From Robertmurraya korlensis (lineage in GTDB: Bacteria; Bacillota; Bacilli; Bacillales; Cytobacillaceae), in assembly GCF_023715225.1 (NCBI RefSeq), contig NZ_JAMBNS010000002.1, positions 124,001 to 188,000 on the forward strand: a stretch of DNA of 64,000 bases, given 5' to 3'. Position numbers and translations under genes: made by a program. Positions 48,844-57,499 of the stretch are shown here, one piece after another. Under the pieces are notes generated by a model. The model was not told the DNA's origin and made no database searches. It saw nothing but the letters and a program-made list of their open reading frames with translations. Numbering within the stretch: position 1 is the first letter of the stretch; each line of letters opens with the position of its first letter.

Positions 48844-50511
48844 TTATATTTCCATAATAATTGGTAGAATCATCGGACGACGTTTGGTTTTATCATATAA
48901 AAATTGATTTAGTTCATCTCTCATACTTTGCTTCATCGTTCCCCAATCAAATGATTCTCTTGTTGTATTTCTTTCAACAATACTTCTAACCAGCTGTGTG
49001 GATTCTTCCATCAGCTTTTCTGACTCTCTCACATAAACAAAACCACGTGATATTATTTCTGGACCAGCAGTGATTTTCTTTTCCGCTCTGCTTAGTGTAA
49101 CAACAACGATTAAAATTCCATCCTGAGATAATAAACGTCTATCCCTCAGGACGATGTTACCAACATCTCCTACACCACTGCCATCGATAAGGACATTGCC
49201 AGCAGGTACTTTTCCAGCAGGTTTAAATCGCTCATTTTTTATTTCTAATACTTCTCCTCTTTCAGGAATGAAAATACGATCCGTTGTAATCCCACATTGA
49301 GCAGCCACTTTGCTATGAGCCTTTAGCATTCGATATTCCCCATGTACAGGAATAAACAGTTTAGGGCTCATTAAGTTGATCATAAACTTCAGCTCTTCCT
49401 GGCTACCATGGCTAGAGGTATTCACAATTCTCTTTCCGGAGATCACATGTGCGCCTGCGCGGTACAACATATCAATGGTTTTATAAATAAACACTTCACT
49501 CCCTCTAAGAGGAGAGGCAGCAATAAGAACCGTGTCGCCTTTTTTGATATTTACTTGTCGGTGTATCTGTTTTGCCATTTTTTGAAGGGCTTCAATCGGT
49601 TCACCCTGTGTTCCAGTTGTTAACACAACAATTTCATCATCGGGATAGTTATCAATTTCTTCAATCGGAATAATTAGCTCGTCATGAACTTGCAAATAAT
49701 TTAAATCCAAGGCAATATGAAAGATCTTCTCCAGGCTTTTTCCTACTACAGCAATCTTTCTTCTGCTTTCATATGCTGCATCAAACACATGTTGAATACG
49801 ATTAATGTCAGATGCAAATGATGCTGCAATGATTCTTCCTTTTGCATTATAAAAAGCATCAGACATTTCCCTTACAACAATTGATTCAGAAGGAGTATAG
49901 CCAGGTTTTTCCGCTTCCGTACTATCAGATAGTAGGCAAAGAACCCCTTCTTCCCCAATTTGGGCCATTTTTCCAATTTCAGGTTTATAAAGTTCAGTCG
50001 CTGCCTGGTCAAATTTAAAGTCTCCAGTATATACAATGGCTCCTTCAGATGTATGAACACAAATACCAACAGAATCAGGGATACTATGATTGGTTTTAAA
50101 GAAAGATACTTCACACGTTTCAAAATTCACAACGGAATTTGAAGTAACGATTCGGAAATCCGTTTTTCCTCTGAATTCTTGCTCGTCCAACTTTGCTTTT
50201 GCAAGTGCAAGCGTCAGCTTCGTTCCATATACAGGAACATGTAACTCTCTTAATGTATAAGATAATGCCCCAATATGATCCTCATGTCCATGCGTTAGAA
50301 AAATAGCTTTCACTCGATCTTTGTTTTGAATTAAATATGTAATATCTGGAATAACAATATCAATTCCTAGCATTTCATTTTCAGGAAACATTAATCCTGC
50401 GTCTAAAACAAATAAGTCACCGTCCACGTCCACCACATACATGTTTTTCCCGAATTCCCCGACTCCCCCCAGAGCCACAAGCTTAATACTTTCATTCTTT
50501 CTCTTATTCAA
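48844..50511 (-). CDS. rnjB: Ribonuclease J2
   Basis: A 555-residue beta-CASP metallo-beta-lactamase RNase. The metal motif HGHEDH is complete (His74, His76, Asp78, His79), with YTGDFKFD and later HVSGH-type residues in HGEYRM. It is called J2 rather than J1 by its place between dapA and tepA-ylzJ, as in B. subtilis (ymfA). J1 and J2 form a complex with 5' exonuclease and endonuclease activity. The start is TTG at 50511, 8 bases after GGAGG. Confidence 0.9.
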   Translation of the reverse strand: MNKRKNESIKLVALGGVGEFGKNMYVVDVDGDLFVLDAGLMFPENEMLGIDIVIPDITYLIQNKDRVKAIFLTHGHEDHIGALSYTLRELHVPVYGTKLTLALAKAKLDEQEFRGKTDFRIVTSNSVVNFETCEVSFFKTNHSIPDSVGICVHTSEGAIVYTGDFKFDQAATELYKPEIGKMAQIGEEGVLCLLSDSTEAEKPGYTPSESIVVREMSDAFYNAKGRIIAASFASDINRIQHVFDAAYESRRKIAVVGKSLEKIFHIALDLNYLQVHDELIIPIEEIDNYPDDEIVVLTTGTQGEPIEALQKMAKQIHRQVNIKKGDTVLIAASPLRGSEVFIYKTIDMLYRAGAHVISGKRIVNTSSHGSQEELKFMINLMSPKLFIPVHGEYRMLKAHSKVAAQCGITTDRIFIPERGEVLEIKNERFKPAGKVPAGNVLIDGSGVGDVGNIVLRDRRLLSQDGILIVVVTLSRAEKKITAGPEIISRGFVYVRESEKLMEESTQLVRSIVERNTTRESFDWGTMKQSMRDELNQFLYDKTKRRPMILPIIMEI

Positions 50512-50684
50512 AGTAGAATCCTCCTATGCTGTCATTTCATCCGACCCAAGATCAGTTATGATTATTATACTTGAATGATGAAATCCTTTACAACCAAAAT
50601 TGAACTTGTTTGGTTACGAAGTGGATAAATCTGTATTTACATCATCTACTTCGCCAAATACGGTCAGATTCCCACATAATAAAA

Positions 50685-50713
50685 GGCCAACCCACACAAC
50701 AAGGGTTGACCTG
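50685..50713 (-). terminator. dapA terminator
   Basis: 10-bp stem AGGCCAACCC / GGGTTGACCT (one G-T), 9-base loop, TTTTATT tail on the minus strand. Confidence 0.88.
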
Positions 50714-50727
50714 ATTGATTTCATATA

Positions 50728-51594
50728 TTAGCGAAATAACGTGATAATCTGTGCTCGCTCTTGTTCATTCAATGGTACTAGAGGAAGTCTCACAGACCCC
50801 ACATCAAGACCTTTAATTTGGAGAGCTGTTTTAACCGGAGCGGGACTCGGTGCTTTAAACAATCCTTCCATTAATGGGAGGAGCTGTTGATGCTTCTTTG
50901 CAGCCCCTAGAATATCTCCATTTACGAAGGCTGACACCATTTCTTGCATCTCATTCCCAATCACATGCGAAGCTACTGAAACAATCCCTACTCCGCCGAT
51001 AGAAAGAACTGGAATCGTTAATCCATCATCCCCACTGTATAACAAGAAGTCATCATCTGTACCTGCAATAATTGCCGTCATGGCATTTAGATTACCACTT
51101 GCCTCTTTAACCGCTACAATATTATCGATTTTAGATAAACGAATGATTGTCTCTGGTAAGATATTGACAACAGATCTACCTGGGATATTATACACCATAA
51201 CAGGAAGAGTTGTTGCCTCAGCAACTGCCTTAAAGTGCTGAAACAATCCTTCTTGATTTGGTTTATTGTAATAAGGAGCAACGATCATCACAGCGTCTAC
51301 GCCAATTTCTTCTGCTTTTTTTGTTAGCTCAATGGTTGCATATGTGTTATTGCTTCCTGTTCCTGCAATAACAGGAACACGCTTATCTACAACCTTTACC
51401 ACATGTTGAAATAATGCAATTTTTTCTTCCTTCGATAACGTTGGAGATTCACCAGTTGTTCCTGCAATCACTAGTGAATCCGAACCGTTTTCAATCAAGT
51501 GATTAATTAATAATGTTGTTTTTGCAAAATCAATATGCCCTTTGCTATCAAAAGGCGTAACCATCGCCGTAGAGACTCGACCAAATAAAACCAT
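50728..51594 (-). CDS. dapA: 4-hydroxy-tetrahydrodipicolinate synthase DapA
   Basis: A 288-residue class I aldolase condensing pyruvate with aspartate semialdehyde. Schiff-base Lys163 is in VAVKEASGN, Tyr135 in MVYNIPGR and the Thr pair in AGTTGES (44-50). The product feeds both diaminopimelate/lysine and, through DpaAB, dipicolinate for spores. It is the last gene of asd-dapG-dapA, starting 40 bases after dapG, with an AGGAGTGG site. Confidence 0.97.
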   Translation of the reverse strand: MVLFGRVSTAMVTPFDSKGHIDFAKTTLLINHLIENGSDSLVIAGTTGESPTLSKEEKIALFQHVVKVVDKRVPVIAGTGSNNTYATIELTKKAEEIGVDAVMIVAPYYNKPNQEGLFQHFKAVAEATTLPVMVYNIPGRSVVNILPETIIRLSKIDNIVAVKEASGNLNAMTAIIAGTDDDFLLYSGDDGLTIPVLSIGGVGIVSVASHVIGNEMQEMVSAFVNGDILGAAKKHQQLLPLMEGLFKAPSPAPVKTALQIKGLDVGSVRLPLVPLNEQERAQIITLFR

Positions 51595-51634
51595 ATTGCC
51601 ACTCCTTTAAATCTAATCCACTTAGAAAAAATCT

Positions 51635-52855
51635 TTAGTTCTCTTCATCAAGGTTAAAGGCATCATGCAACGAATTAACGGCTGTTACTAGATCATCTTC
51701 CTTAACAAGAACCCATATCGTTGTATGACTATCAGCCGATTGAAGGATGCGAATTCCATTTTCAGAAAGGGCTGATACAATTTTTGAGGTAACTCCCGGA
51801 ACTCCTGCGATACCTGCACCCACAACAGATACCTTTGCACAATCTTTCTCAAACTCAGGCTCATGACCTAAATCACGTAAAACGGTAAGTGCCTTATCGG
51901 TCATTTCACTGGATACGGTGTAAACCACGCCATTAGGTGAGATGTTAATAAAATCAACACTAATCTTCTCATTGGCCATTGATTTAAACACTTCAGCTTG
52001 AAGATTATATTGACCTTTTTTAGCAATCACTTTTATTTGCGTGACAGGTGACAGATGGGCAATTCCAGTTACTGTCCGTTCCTTTATATCACTTCCGCGA
52101 TGATCATTCGAAGTAGAAGTAACAAGCGTTCCTTCTCCATCCGAATAGGTAGAACGAATTCGAATAGGCACCTTCGCTTGCATGGCAATTTCAACCGCTC
52201 TTGGGTGAATGACTTTCGCACCTTGATACGCCATATTACATACTTCTGTATACGTTACAACCGAAAGTGGTCTAGCATTTTCAGCAATTCTAGGGTCTGC
52301 TGTCATAATTCCTTCAACATCTGTAAATATGTCGATAACCTCTGCTTTTAAAGCTGCTCCGAGTGCAGCAGCTGACGTGTCACTTCCTCCACGTCCTATC
52401 GTAGTAGTGTCACCATTTTGAGCGGCTCCTTGAAAGCCTGCAACAACCACTACATCGTATTGCCCCAGTTCTTCAATAACACGCTCACAATTCATCTTAA
52501 TAATCTTCGCATTTGTATGGTCATCAGTAGTTAGAAAACCTGCTTGCGCACCCGTTAACGAAGTTGCGTTAACACCTGCCTCAAGCAGTAAGTTAGAGAA
52601 TACCACACTCGAAATGGCTTCCCCACAAGACAGTAATAAGTCTTGTTCACGTTTAGAAATTAGACTTTGTGCACCGCCGATAAGGGAAAGCAGAGTGTCA
52701 GTTGCATATGGATCGCCTTTTCTACCCATAGCGGATACAACGACCACCACTTTAAACCCTTCAGCTAATGCATTTTTAATATGTCCAATTGCAAGATTTC
52801 GACTTTTTTCATCTTTTACTGAAGTGCCACCGAATTTTTGAACAATCATTCTCAT
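51635..52855 (-). CDS. dapG: Aspartokinase I DapG
   Basis: A 406-residue aspartate kinase: kinase domain from VQKFGGTSVKD (residues 5-15) through GRGGSDTSAAALGAAL and FTDVEGIMTADPR, then two ACT regulatory domains after about residue 265. The dapG assignment over lysC rests on position between asd and dapA; B. subtilis DapG is inhibited by diaminopimelate and serves wall and spore synthesis. It begins 32 bases after asd, with AGAGGTG. Confidence 0.93.
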   Translation of the reverse strand: MRMIVQKFGGTSVKDEKSRNLAIGHIKNALAEGFKVVVVVSAMGRKGDPYATDTLLSLIGGAQSLISKREQDLLLSCGEAISSVVFSNLLLEAGVNATSLTGAQAGFLTTDDHTNAKIIKMNCERVIEELGQYDVVVVAGFQGAAQNGDTTTIGRGGSDTSAAALGAALKAEVIDIFTDVEGIMTADPRIAENARPLSVVTYTEVCNMAYQGAKVIHPRAVEIAMQAKVPIRIRSTYSDGEGTLVTSTSNDHRGSDIKERTVTGIAHLSPVTQIKVIAKKGQYNLQAEVFKSMANEKISVDFINISPNGVVYTVSSEMTDKALTVLRDLGHEPEFEKDCAKVSVVGAGIAGVPGVTSKIVSALSENGIRILQSADSHTTIWVLVKEDDLVTAVNSLHDAFNLDEEN

Positions 52856-52887
52856 TGTTACACCTCTAGTTATACAGCTTTAAATTT

Positions 52888-53940
52888 CTATTTTACAATA
52901 CCTAACTTCACTAAACTTTCTGCGATTTGGACAGAGTTCCACGCAGCTCCTTTAAGGAGATTATCTGAAACCACCCACATATGGAAGCCTTTTTCATTGT
53001 CCAAATCCTTACGAATACGGCCAACAAAAACATCATTTTTACCAACACAATTTGCAGGCATTGGATATAGTTGGTTTTCCGGGTCATCTTGAAGCACGAC
53101 TCCTGGTGCATCCTCAAGTAAGTTCTTCACTTCCTGTGCCGTTACACCCGCTTGCTCTACTTCAACAAACAGTGACTCAGAGTGACCTGTTGCAACTGGG
53201 AGACGAACGCACGTAGCTGCCACTTGAATTTCTGGTAAGTGCATAATTTTCTTTGTTTCATTGATCATTTTCATCTCTTCATACGTAAATCCGTTTTCTT
53301 GAAACTTATCAATTTGCGGAATGGCATTAAAAGCAATTTGATAATGCTTTTTATCAGATTTTACGGGCAGGATTTTTGGTTCGTAACTTTCATTAGCTAC
53401 GATTGCTTTTGTTTGCTCGTACAACTCTTCCACCGCAGCCGCACCAGATCCAGAAACTGCTTGATACGTAGAAACGATAATTTTATTTAATCCATAGTGC
53501 TTACGAATCGGTTCTAATGCTACGACCATTTGGATCGTAGAACAATTCGGATTAGCAATAATTCCTTTATGTTCATGTAAGTCCATTTCATTAACTTCAG
53601 GTACTACAAGTGGAACATTTTCATCCATACGGAATGCGCTTGTGTTATCCACAACAATAGCACCATGCTTAACCGCTTCTGGTGCTAGTTCAAGTGATAC
53701 GCTTCCACCTGCACTAAATAACGCAATATCGACCCCTTCAAAGCTCTCTGGCTTTGCTACTTGAACTGTATATTCAACACCTTTAAAAAGGACTTTACTC
53801 CCTGCTGAACGTGGTGATGATAATAACGTTAATTTTGAGATTGGGAAGTCTCTATTTTCAAGAGTTTGAATCATTTGTTGACCTACTGCTCCTGTTGCTC
53901 CCACAACAGCTACATGAAATCCTTTTTCTGATAATGCCAT
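52888..53940 (-). CDS. asd: Aspartate-semialdehyde dehydrogenase Asd
   Basis: A 350-residue NADP enzyme reducing aspartyl phosphate to the semialdehyde. The nucleotide loop GATGAVGQ is at 14-21 and active Cys133 lies in NPNCSTIQ, with [14 protein letters not shown] containing the catalytic His. First gene of asd-dapG-dapA. A long hairpin lies between dpaB and asd, so asd has at least its own promoter. The start follows GGAAGGGG. Confidence 0.97.
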   Translation of the reverse strand: MALSEKGFHVAVVGATGAVGQQMIQTLENRDFPISKLTLLSSPRSAGSKVLFKGVEYTVQVAKPESFEGVDIALFSAGGSVSLELAPEAVKHGAIVVDNTSAFRMDENVPLVVPEVNEMDLHEHKGIIANPNCSTIQMVVALEPIRKHYGLNKIIVSTYQAVSGSGAAAVEELYEQTKAIVANESYEPKILPVKSDKKHYQIAFNAIPQIDKFQENGFTYEEMKMINETKKIMHLPEIQVAATCVRLPVATGHSESLFVEVEQAGVTAQEVKNLLEDAPGVVLQDDPENQLYPMPANCVGKNDVFVGRIRKDLDNEKGFHMWVVSDNLLKGAAWNSVQIAESLVKLGIVK

Positions 53941-54118
53941 TTCGTTATTCCCCTTCCAGTATCTCTAATGATCGATATGAATTCTAGTAAAACATTTATC
54001 GCATTATTAAAAACATCAACATGTAATAAATGTCCTTTGTACCGCCATTCTGTTCCATGGCTATATAATAACATCTATTTTAACATATTCATGCATTAAT
54101 GAAGTACATTTTTTATTT

Positions 54119-54159
54119 AAGCCGTGTAAAGGAATCTATTTTTCCTTATAACACGGCTT
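54119..54159 (-). terminator. dpaB terminator, long hairpin
   Basis: Outer stem AAGCCGTGT / ACACGGCTT (54119-54127 and 54151-54159) with an inner AGGAA / TTCCT stem; tail TAAATAAAAAA is not T-rich, so termination may be partial. Confidence 0.65.
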
Positions 54160-54204
54160 TTAGTCTATTGCTAGAGTTGGATGAGGGCATATTACCTCTA
54201 CTGT

Positions 54205-54804
54205 CTATTGTGCATCTTTATACCTTTCAACGAGTACTGGTTGAATTTGTCGGCCCGAAAGAGCAGCCTCCACTGTATCAGATAGCATGGTCATACGCGC
54301 GACTAATGAATTTGGTTTTTTAACTGGGTCATCTTGACCATACGGAATAAAATATATATTTTTTGTCGCCATTAATCTCATCAAATTAACTCCATTTAAT
54401 CCAAGAGCATCATTTGTCGAAATCCCTAATACTACTGGTTTCCCATTTCGCAACGTCGCTTTAGCAGCCATTAACACCGGAGAATCAGTCATCGCATTAG
54501 CAAATTTACTCATAGAATTTCCAGTTAATGGAGCGATGATCATGCAGTCTAATGGAATCTTTGGTCCTAGTGGCTCTGCACCAACAATCGAATCAATCAC
54601 TTTATTTCCAGTTAATTTTTCAATTCTTTCAATCCAATCCTCACCTTTTCCAAAGCGAGTAGTTGTATTTTTCACAGTGTTTGTTACTACTGGTAATACC
54701 TCTGCACCAGCATTGATAAGATTCTCGATTTCTGGATATACAGCATCATACGTACAGTGAGAACCCGTTAAACCGAAGCCGATTTTTTTTCCTTTTAAGC
54801 TCAT
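54205..54804 (-). CDS. dpaB: Dipicolinate synthase subunit B
   Basis: A 199-residue flavoprotein-like subunit (also called SpoVFB) with GLTGSHCTYDAVYPEIENL at the N-terminus and MIIAPLTGNSMSKFANAMTDSPVLMAAKAT, typical of the phosphopantothenoylcysteine decarboxylase-like fold. With DpaA it makes dipicolinic acid in the mother cell for export into the spore core. Its ATG lies one base after the dpaA stop. Start preceded by AAGGGGAAG. Confidence 0.96.
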   Translation of the reverse strand: MSLKGKKIGFGLTGSHCTYDAVYPEIENLINAGAEVLPVVTNTVKNTTTRFGKGEDWIERIEKLTGNKVIDSIVGAEPLGPKIPLDCMIIAPLTGNSMSKFANAMTDSPVLMAAKATLRNGKPVVLGISTNDALGLNGVNLMRLMATKNIYFIPYGQDDPVKKPNSLVARMTMLSDTVEAALSGRQIQPVLVERYKDAQ

Positions 54805-54805
54805 G

Positions 54806-55702
54806 TTACTTCCCCTTTCTTGATTGCATATCATCTAACAGCAGTTGAGAAAGAACGTTTGCTAAAATTTGTCCTGCTGTTTTTGGAGCAACGATGCCTG
54901 GAAGTCCTGGGGCCAAAAGAGCTTTTATTCCCCTTTTTTCAGCATATCGAAAGTCGGTTCCACCAGGCTTTGATGCTAAATCAATGATCAGTGTATGAGT
55001 AGGCATTCTTGAGATAACGGAAGCCGTAACGACTAAATCAGGAATCGTATTGATACAGATATCAACATCCTTTACCTGTTGCGATAATTCGTCAAGGTGA
55101 AATGGTGTTAAAGCCATTTCAGTGATTCGAGCAATATGCTCTCCCTTTCTCGCTCCCACTTTCACTTTTGCTCCTAAAGCAGAGAATGTGCGTGCCACAC
55201 TCATCCCTACTCTTCCTAAGCCAAGCACCATAATCGTTGATCCATGTATAGTAAAGTCGGTGTGCTGAATTGCCATCATAATCGTACCTTCTACTGTCGG
55301 TATGGAATTATATATAGCAACATCGTCCCGTTCGAACAATTTCACGAGTCTTCGTTTGGAGTCACCCGTAATTTTATTCAAGTATGCATTGGAAATTCCG
55401 GAATAAATCGTACAATGTTCTGGTGTTTGCTCTAAGTGTTCTACAGTTAAAACTACCTTTTCATTCGAGAAGATCGTTTCTACTTGACCTTCCGTATTTG
55501 TTCCAGCTACCGGCAAAATGATCGCATCTATATCTGAAAATACTACTTCATCCAATTTCTCCTTTACTGCACCAGTAAAGGCATGGTCGAGTTGCTCAAA
55601 GCCAATCAAAGAGAGCTTCGCATCGAGCTCTGTTAGCTTCCGGACGATTTCGAGCTGTCTTGCGTCTCCGCCTATGACTGCTATTTGCATCCCTGTTAGC
55701 AT
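54806..55702 (-). CDS. dpaA: Dipicolinate synthase subunit A
   Basis: A 298-residue NAD(P)-binding subunit (SpoVFA). N-terminal IAVIGGDARQLE and a second Rossmann motif VLGLGRVGMSVART near residue 160; ALLAPGLPGIVAPKTAGQI near the C-terminus is diagnostic. It heads dpaAB, preceded by a good SigK promoter candidate and by the ymxH terminator, so it should be mother-cell specific. The neighbouring asd-dapG-dapA genes supply its substrate. Confidence 0.96.
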   Translation of the reverse strand: MLTGMQIAVIGGDARQLEIVRKLTELDAKLSLIGFEQLDHAFTGAVKEKLDEVVFSDIDAIILPVAGTNTEGQVETIFSNEKVVLTVEHLEQTPEHCTIYSGISNAYLNKITGDSKRRLVKLFERDDVAIYNSIPTVEGTIMMAIQHTDFTIHGSTIMVLGLGRVGMSVARTFSALGAKVKVGARKGEHIARITEMALTPFHLDELSQQVKDVDICINTIPDLVVTASVISRMPTHTLIIDLASKPGGTDFRYAEKRGIKALLAPGLPGIVAPKTAGQILANVLSQLLLDDMQSRKGK

Positions 55703-55759
55703 GAAACACTCACCTTCTTTTTAAATAATCCAAATCCAAATCTTACTGCATTACTCCAA

Positions 55760-55787
55760 CATACTATGTATTTACCCCTTAATCGGT
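55760..55787 (-). promoter_or_regulatory. Candidate SigK promoter for dpaAB
   Basis: On the minus strand AC (55787-55786), 17 bp, then CATAGTATG (55768-55760), close to the SigK pattern AC-N16/17-CATANNNTA. dpaAB (spoVF) is SigK-controlled in B. subtilis. It starts about 60 bp before the dpaA start. Confidence 0.55.
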
Positions 55788-55818
55788 GAGTTTTCCTAGG
55801 AAAAAAGCCTAAATAAAA

Positions 55819-55847
55819 AAAGAACTGATGCCTACGCACAGTTCTTT
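55819..55847 (-). terminator. ymxH terminator overlapping the stop codon
   Basis: Perfect 9-bp stem AAAGAACTG / CAGTTCTTT, 11-base loop, TTTTTTTATTT tail on the minus strand. Confidence 0.9.
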
Positions 55848-56085
55848 ACTCCTCTTGAATATCAATGATTATCATATCCGTCCCAATTGTCTTTATATGC
55901 TTCCATGGAACTCTAACCTCTCCACCTTGCCTTTTAAAACCAAACCATTTGACCGAGGGGATTAAAAGAGCCTGTATTTGCCCGTTGCTTTCGTTTATCT
56001 CTAAATCAGTCTGACCAAGTATGCCAAGTCTTTCTGCTTTTTTGACATCTACAATTTCCTTCCCGCTCAATTCACTTAGTCTCAA
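55846..56085 (-). CDS. ymxH: YlmC/YmxH family PRC-barrel protein
   Basis: About 79 residues, a PRC-barrel domain protein of the YlmC/YmxH sporulation-associated family: RLSELSGKEIVDVKKAERLGILG and VPWKHIKTIGTDMIII. Function unknown. I choose TTG 56085, 7 bases after GGGGGAG; the ATG at 56091 directly touches that site. It follows mlpA by about 110 bp including a terminator. Confidence 0.85.
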   Translation of the reverse strand: MRLSELSGKEIVDVKKAERLGILGQTDLEINESNGQIQALLIPSVKWFGFKRQGGEVRVPWKHIKTIGTDMIIIDIQEE

Positions 56086-56166
56086 TTTCATCTCCCCCTT
56101 TTGTCCTCTCTATATCCTAGTATAGGGAAGCTAAATATATACGTAGGAATAAAAGAAAATAGCAAA

Positions 56167-56193
56167 AAAGCCCGAGCAAATATCTCAGGCTTT
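56167..56193 (-). terminator. mlpA terminator
   Basis: 10-bp stem AAAGCCCGAG / CTCAGGCTTT (one G-T), 7-base loop, TTTTTTGC tail on the minus strand. Confidence 0.88.
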
Positions 56194-56198
56194 AAAAA

Positions 56199-57434
56199 CT
56201 ATATATTTTTTGGAAGAACTCCGTCTGGACTAATCAAGGACACCGAATACTTGTCATTGAAAATCTTATTAGCCATAGCATCTACACCATCTTTTGAAAC
56301 GGCATCAATCTGCTCAACAATTTCATCAAGCGTGCGATGTCTTCCTAATAGAAGCTCATTCTTCCCGTTTCGGCTCATTCGACTATTGGTGCTTTCGAGA
56401 CTAAGCATTAAGCTACCCTTTAGCTGTTCCTTACTATTTCGAAGTTCCTTATCTGTAATACCTTCAGCCTTTAGTTTTGCCAAGGTTTCTTGGATCGTAT
56501 CAAATAATACATCCAATTGTTTTGCACCAGTACCACCATAAATCGTAATTACTCCCGAATCTTGGAACGAAGAATGATAAGAGTACACTGAATATGCAAG
56601 ACCACGCTGTTCACGAACCTCTTGGAACAATCTACTACTCATGCTACCACCTAGAATATTATTTAGAGTAATTAGGTTATAAATTTCCTCATCTCCAACC
56701 TGTAACCCTTCAAATCCAATACATAGATGGGCCTGCTCTGTTTCTTTCTTTCTTGAAAGTGTGTTTGTATGAAACTGAGGCTTTTCAAATTGATTATTCG
56801 ATTTTCCTGCCTCATATGACCCAAACAACTTCTCCACTTCTTGAATAAATGCTTCAGAAATATTTCCTGCAACGGATATGACCACATTTTCCGGAGTGTA
56901 TGTATCATGCATATATTGCTTTAGCGTATCTCCTGTAAAGGTTGCTAATGTATCCTCTGTTCCTAGTATCGGAAACCCAAGAGAATGGCTTTCATAAATC
57001 GCTTTACTCAAAAGATCGTGAACGATATCATCTGGTGTGTCATCATACATTTTAATTTCTTCATAGACCACATTTTTTTCTTTATCTAATTCCTCAGCAA
57101 CAAATGTTGAGTGGAAAAACATATCTGATAATACATCAAGTGCAAAGCTAGCATGGGTATCGAGAACCTTCGCATAATAGCAAGTATATTCCTTGGATGT
57201 AAAGGCGTTCACTTGTCCACCAATGCTATCGAAACTTTCTGCAATTTCCCTAGCAGTCCTTGTTTTTGTACCTTTAAAAAACATATGCTCAAGAAAATGC
57301 GAAATTCCGTTATTTTCTGGTGTTTCATTTCGAGAGCCAGTTCCAATCCAAACTCCGATTGCGACGGAACGAACCGTAGGGATATTTTCTAGAACAATTC
57401 TAACCCCATTTTGGCATGTATATCTCTTTATCAC
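56199..57434 (-). CDS. mlpA: M16 zinc peptidase MlpA (YmxG)
   Basis: A 411-residue mitochondrial-processing-peptidase-like protease. Zinc motif HFLEH at 46-50 (GISHFLEHMFFKGT) and the distal Glu in NVVYEEIKMYDDTPDD are intact. It resembles processing peptidases; the natural substrate is uncertain, though B. subtilis MlpA has been linked to exoprotease regulation. The start is GTG at 57434 after AGGAGGAG; an ATG overlapping it would stop at once. ylxY lies 65 bases upstream. Confidence 0.93.
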   Translation of the reverse strand: MIKRYTCQNGVRIVLENIPTVRSVAIGVWIGTGSRNETPENNGISHFLEHMFFKGTKTRTAREIAESFDSIGGQVNAFTSKEYTCYYAKVLDTHASFALDVLSDMFFHSTFVAEELDKEKNVVYEEIKMYDDTPDDIVHDLLSKAIYESHSLGFPILGTEDTLATFTGDTLKQYMHDTYTPENVVISVAGNISEAFIQEVEKLFGSYEAGKSNNQFEKPQFHTNTLSRKKETEQAHLCIGFEGLQVGDEEIYNLITLNNILGGSMSSRLFQEVREQRGLAYSVYSYHSSFQDSGVITIYGGTGAKQLDVLFDTIQETLAKLKAEGITDKELRNSKEQLKGSLMLSLESTNSRMSRNGKNELLLGRHRTLDEIVEQIDAVSKDGVDAMANKIFNDKYSVSLISPDGVLPKNI

Positions 57435-57499
57435 ATGAACTCCTCCTGTTCTACAACGTACTGCTACGATTATTATTCGTTTTCTGGTGTGACTATTAA

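Noticed and set aside
51595-54118. Possible lysine riboswitch in the asd-dapG-dapA region
   Set aside because: The dapG and dapA gaps are only 32-40 bases, and the asd leader shows no recognisable L-box core.
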